Source: Telluribacter roseus
Lineage (GTDB): Bacteria; Bacteroidota; Bacteroidia; Cytophagales; Spirosomataceae
Assembly (NCBI RefSeq): GCF_017355915.2
Contig: NZ_JAFEUV020000004.1
Location: forward strand, 248,001-312,000
Length of the DNA stretch: 64,000 bases
Direction of reading: 5' to 3'
Under the pieces are notes generated by a model. It was not told the DNA's origin. It worked only from the letters and a program-made list of their open reading frames with translations, and made no database searches. Position numbers and translations under genes: made by a program. Shown here in pieces: positions 63,809 to 64,000 of the stretch; positions within the stretch are counted from its first letter, which is position 1, and each line of letters opens with the position of its first letter.

Positions 63809-64000
63809 ATGATTAAACTACAGAACATCGAGAAAGTGTACCGGACCAGCTCCATCGAAACACTCGCTTTGAACAACGTCAACATTCACATCCGCAAAGG
63901 CGAGTTTGTGTCCATCATGGGCCCCTCGGGCTGCGGCAAGAGTACCCTGCTCAACATCATGGGGCTGCTCGACGAGCCTTCCAAGGGTACCGTAGAGATA
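63809..64000 (+). CDS. ABC transporter ATP-binding protein (5' part, runs off window)
   Basis: 64 codons before the window end. It opens MIKLQNIEKVYRTSSIETLALNNVN (residues 1-25), typical of MacB/LolD ATPases, and contains the Walker A motif MGPSGCGKSTLLNIMGLLDEP. It would drive export through the adaptor and TolC-like partners encoded directly upstream. The rest, including the signature motif and any permease, is outside the window. Confidence 0.93.
   Translation, partial: MIKLQNIEKVYRTSSIETLALNNVNIHIRKGEFVSIMGPSGCGKSTLLNIMGLLDEPSKGTVEI

Noticed and set aside
1-64000. CRISPR arrays, tRNA or rRNA genes
   Set aside because: No regularly spaced repeats and no cloverleaf or rRNA core sequences were seen in the intergenic regions that I read. 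RNase P RNA is the only RNA gene I could support.

Overview
The window looks like the chromosome of a Bacteroidota bacterium, most probably order Cytophagales. The evidence is a complete SusC/SusD/SusE starch locus, LpxB and HldD (a Gram-negative envelope), Bacteroidota-restricted families (DUF4403, DUF2279, DUF2027-Smr, WbqC), an S16 with a long charged tail, and repeated promoter-like TAnnTTTG boxes instead of E. coli-type -10/-35 pairs. The genus cannot be fixed from sequence alone. Only a handful of unusual starts (TTG for rimM, GTG for the desulfhydrase-like gene) had to be inferred.

Layout. 1-2.1 kb: the 5' part of an FMN-binding glutamate synthase-like protein and aroA, both on the minus strand. 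2.2-13.8 kb: a minus-strand starch-utilisation locus. It runs from a membrane-embedded AraC-type regulator with two starch-binding-like domains, through susC, susD and a susE-like lipoprotein, to two GH13 enzymes. The model is extracellular starch capture (SusD/SusE), surface cleavage by the lipoprotein amylase, TonB-dependent import by SusC and periplasmic debranching or hydrolysis by the neopullulanase-like enzyme. 13.8-43.3 kb: mostly housekeeping genes (mltG, thioesterase, YihY, a glycosyltransferase, TsaC/Sua5-like, clpC, fabG, RNase P RNA, an OmpA protein, rpsP-rimM-trmD, rluD, a CPA2 antiporter, sufB, hldD, queD), well punctuated by strong hairpin terminators.

43.3-61 kb is an accessory region. 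It holds lpxB followed by a VapBC toxin-antitoxin cassette that is flanked by a 59-bp near-perfect duplication of the lpxB 3' end. Further on are a diheme cytochrome, an FKBP isomerase, a MntA-HepT pair, a DUF4256 protein, an FAD monooxygenase with a nearby Crp-type regulator, a secreted protein of unknown role and a double-kinase hybrid sensor. Next comes an IS630-family element with TA target duplication inserted in an already frameshifted ydeI-like gene. Immediately beyond the IS is a visibly AT-rich two-gene operon coding for a TIR-domain protein and a stand-alone TRPM-type SLOG (LSDAT) protein. I regard it as the best candidate for a little-described Thoeris-like nucleotide-signalling immune module.

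61-64 kb: the start of an efflux operon: periplasmic adaptor, TolC-like outer membrane protein, and an ABC ATPase cut off by the window end.
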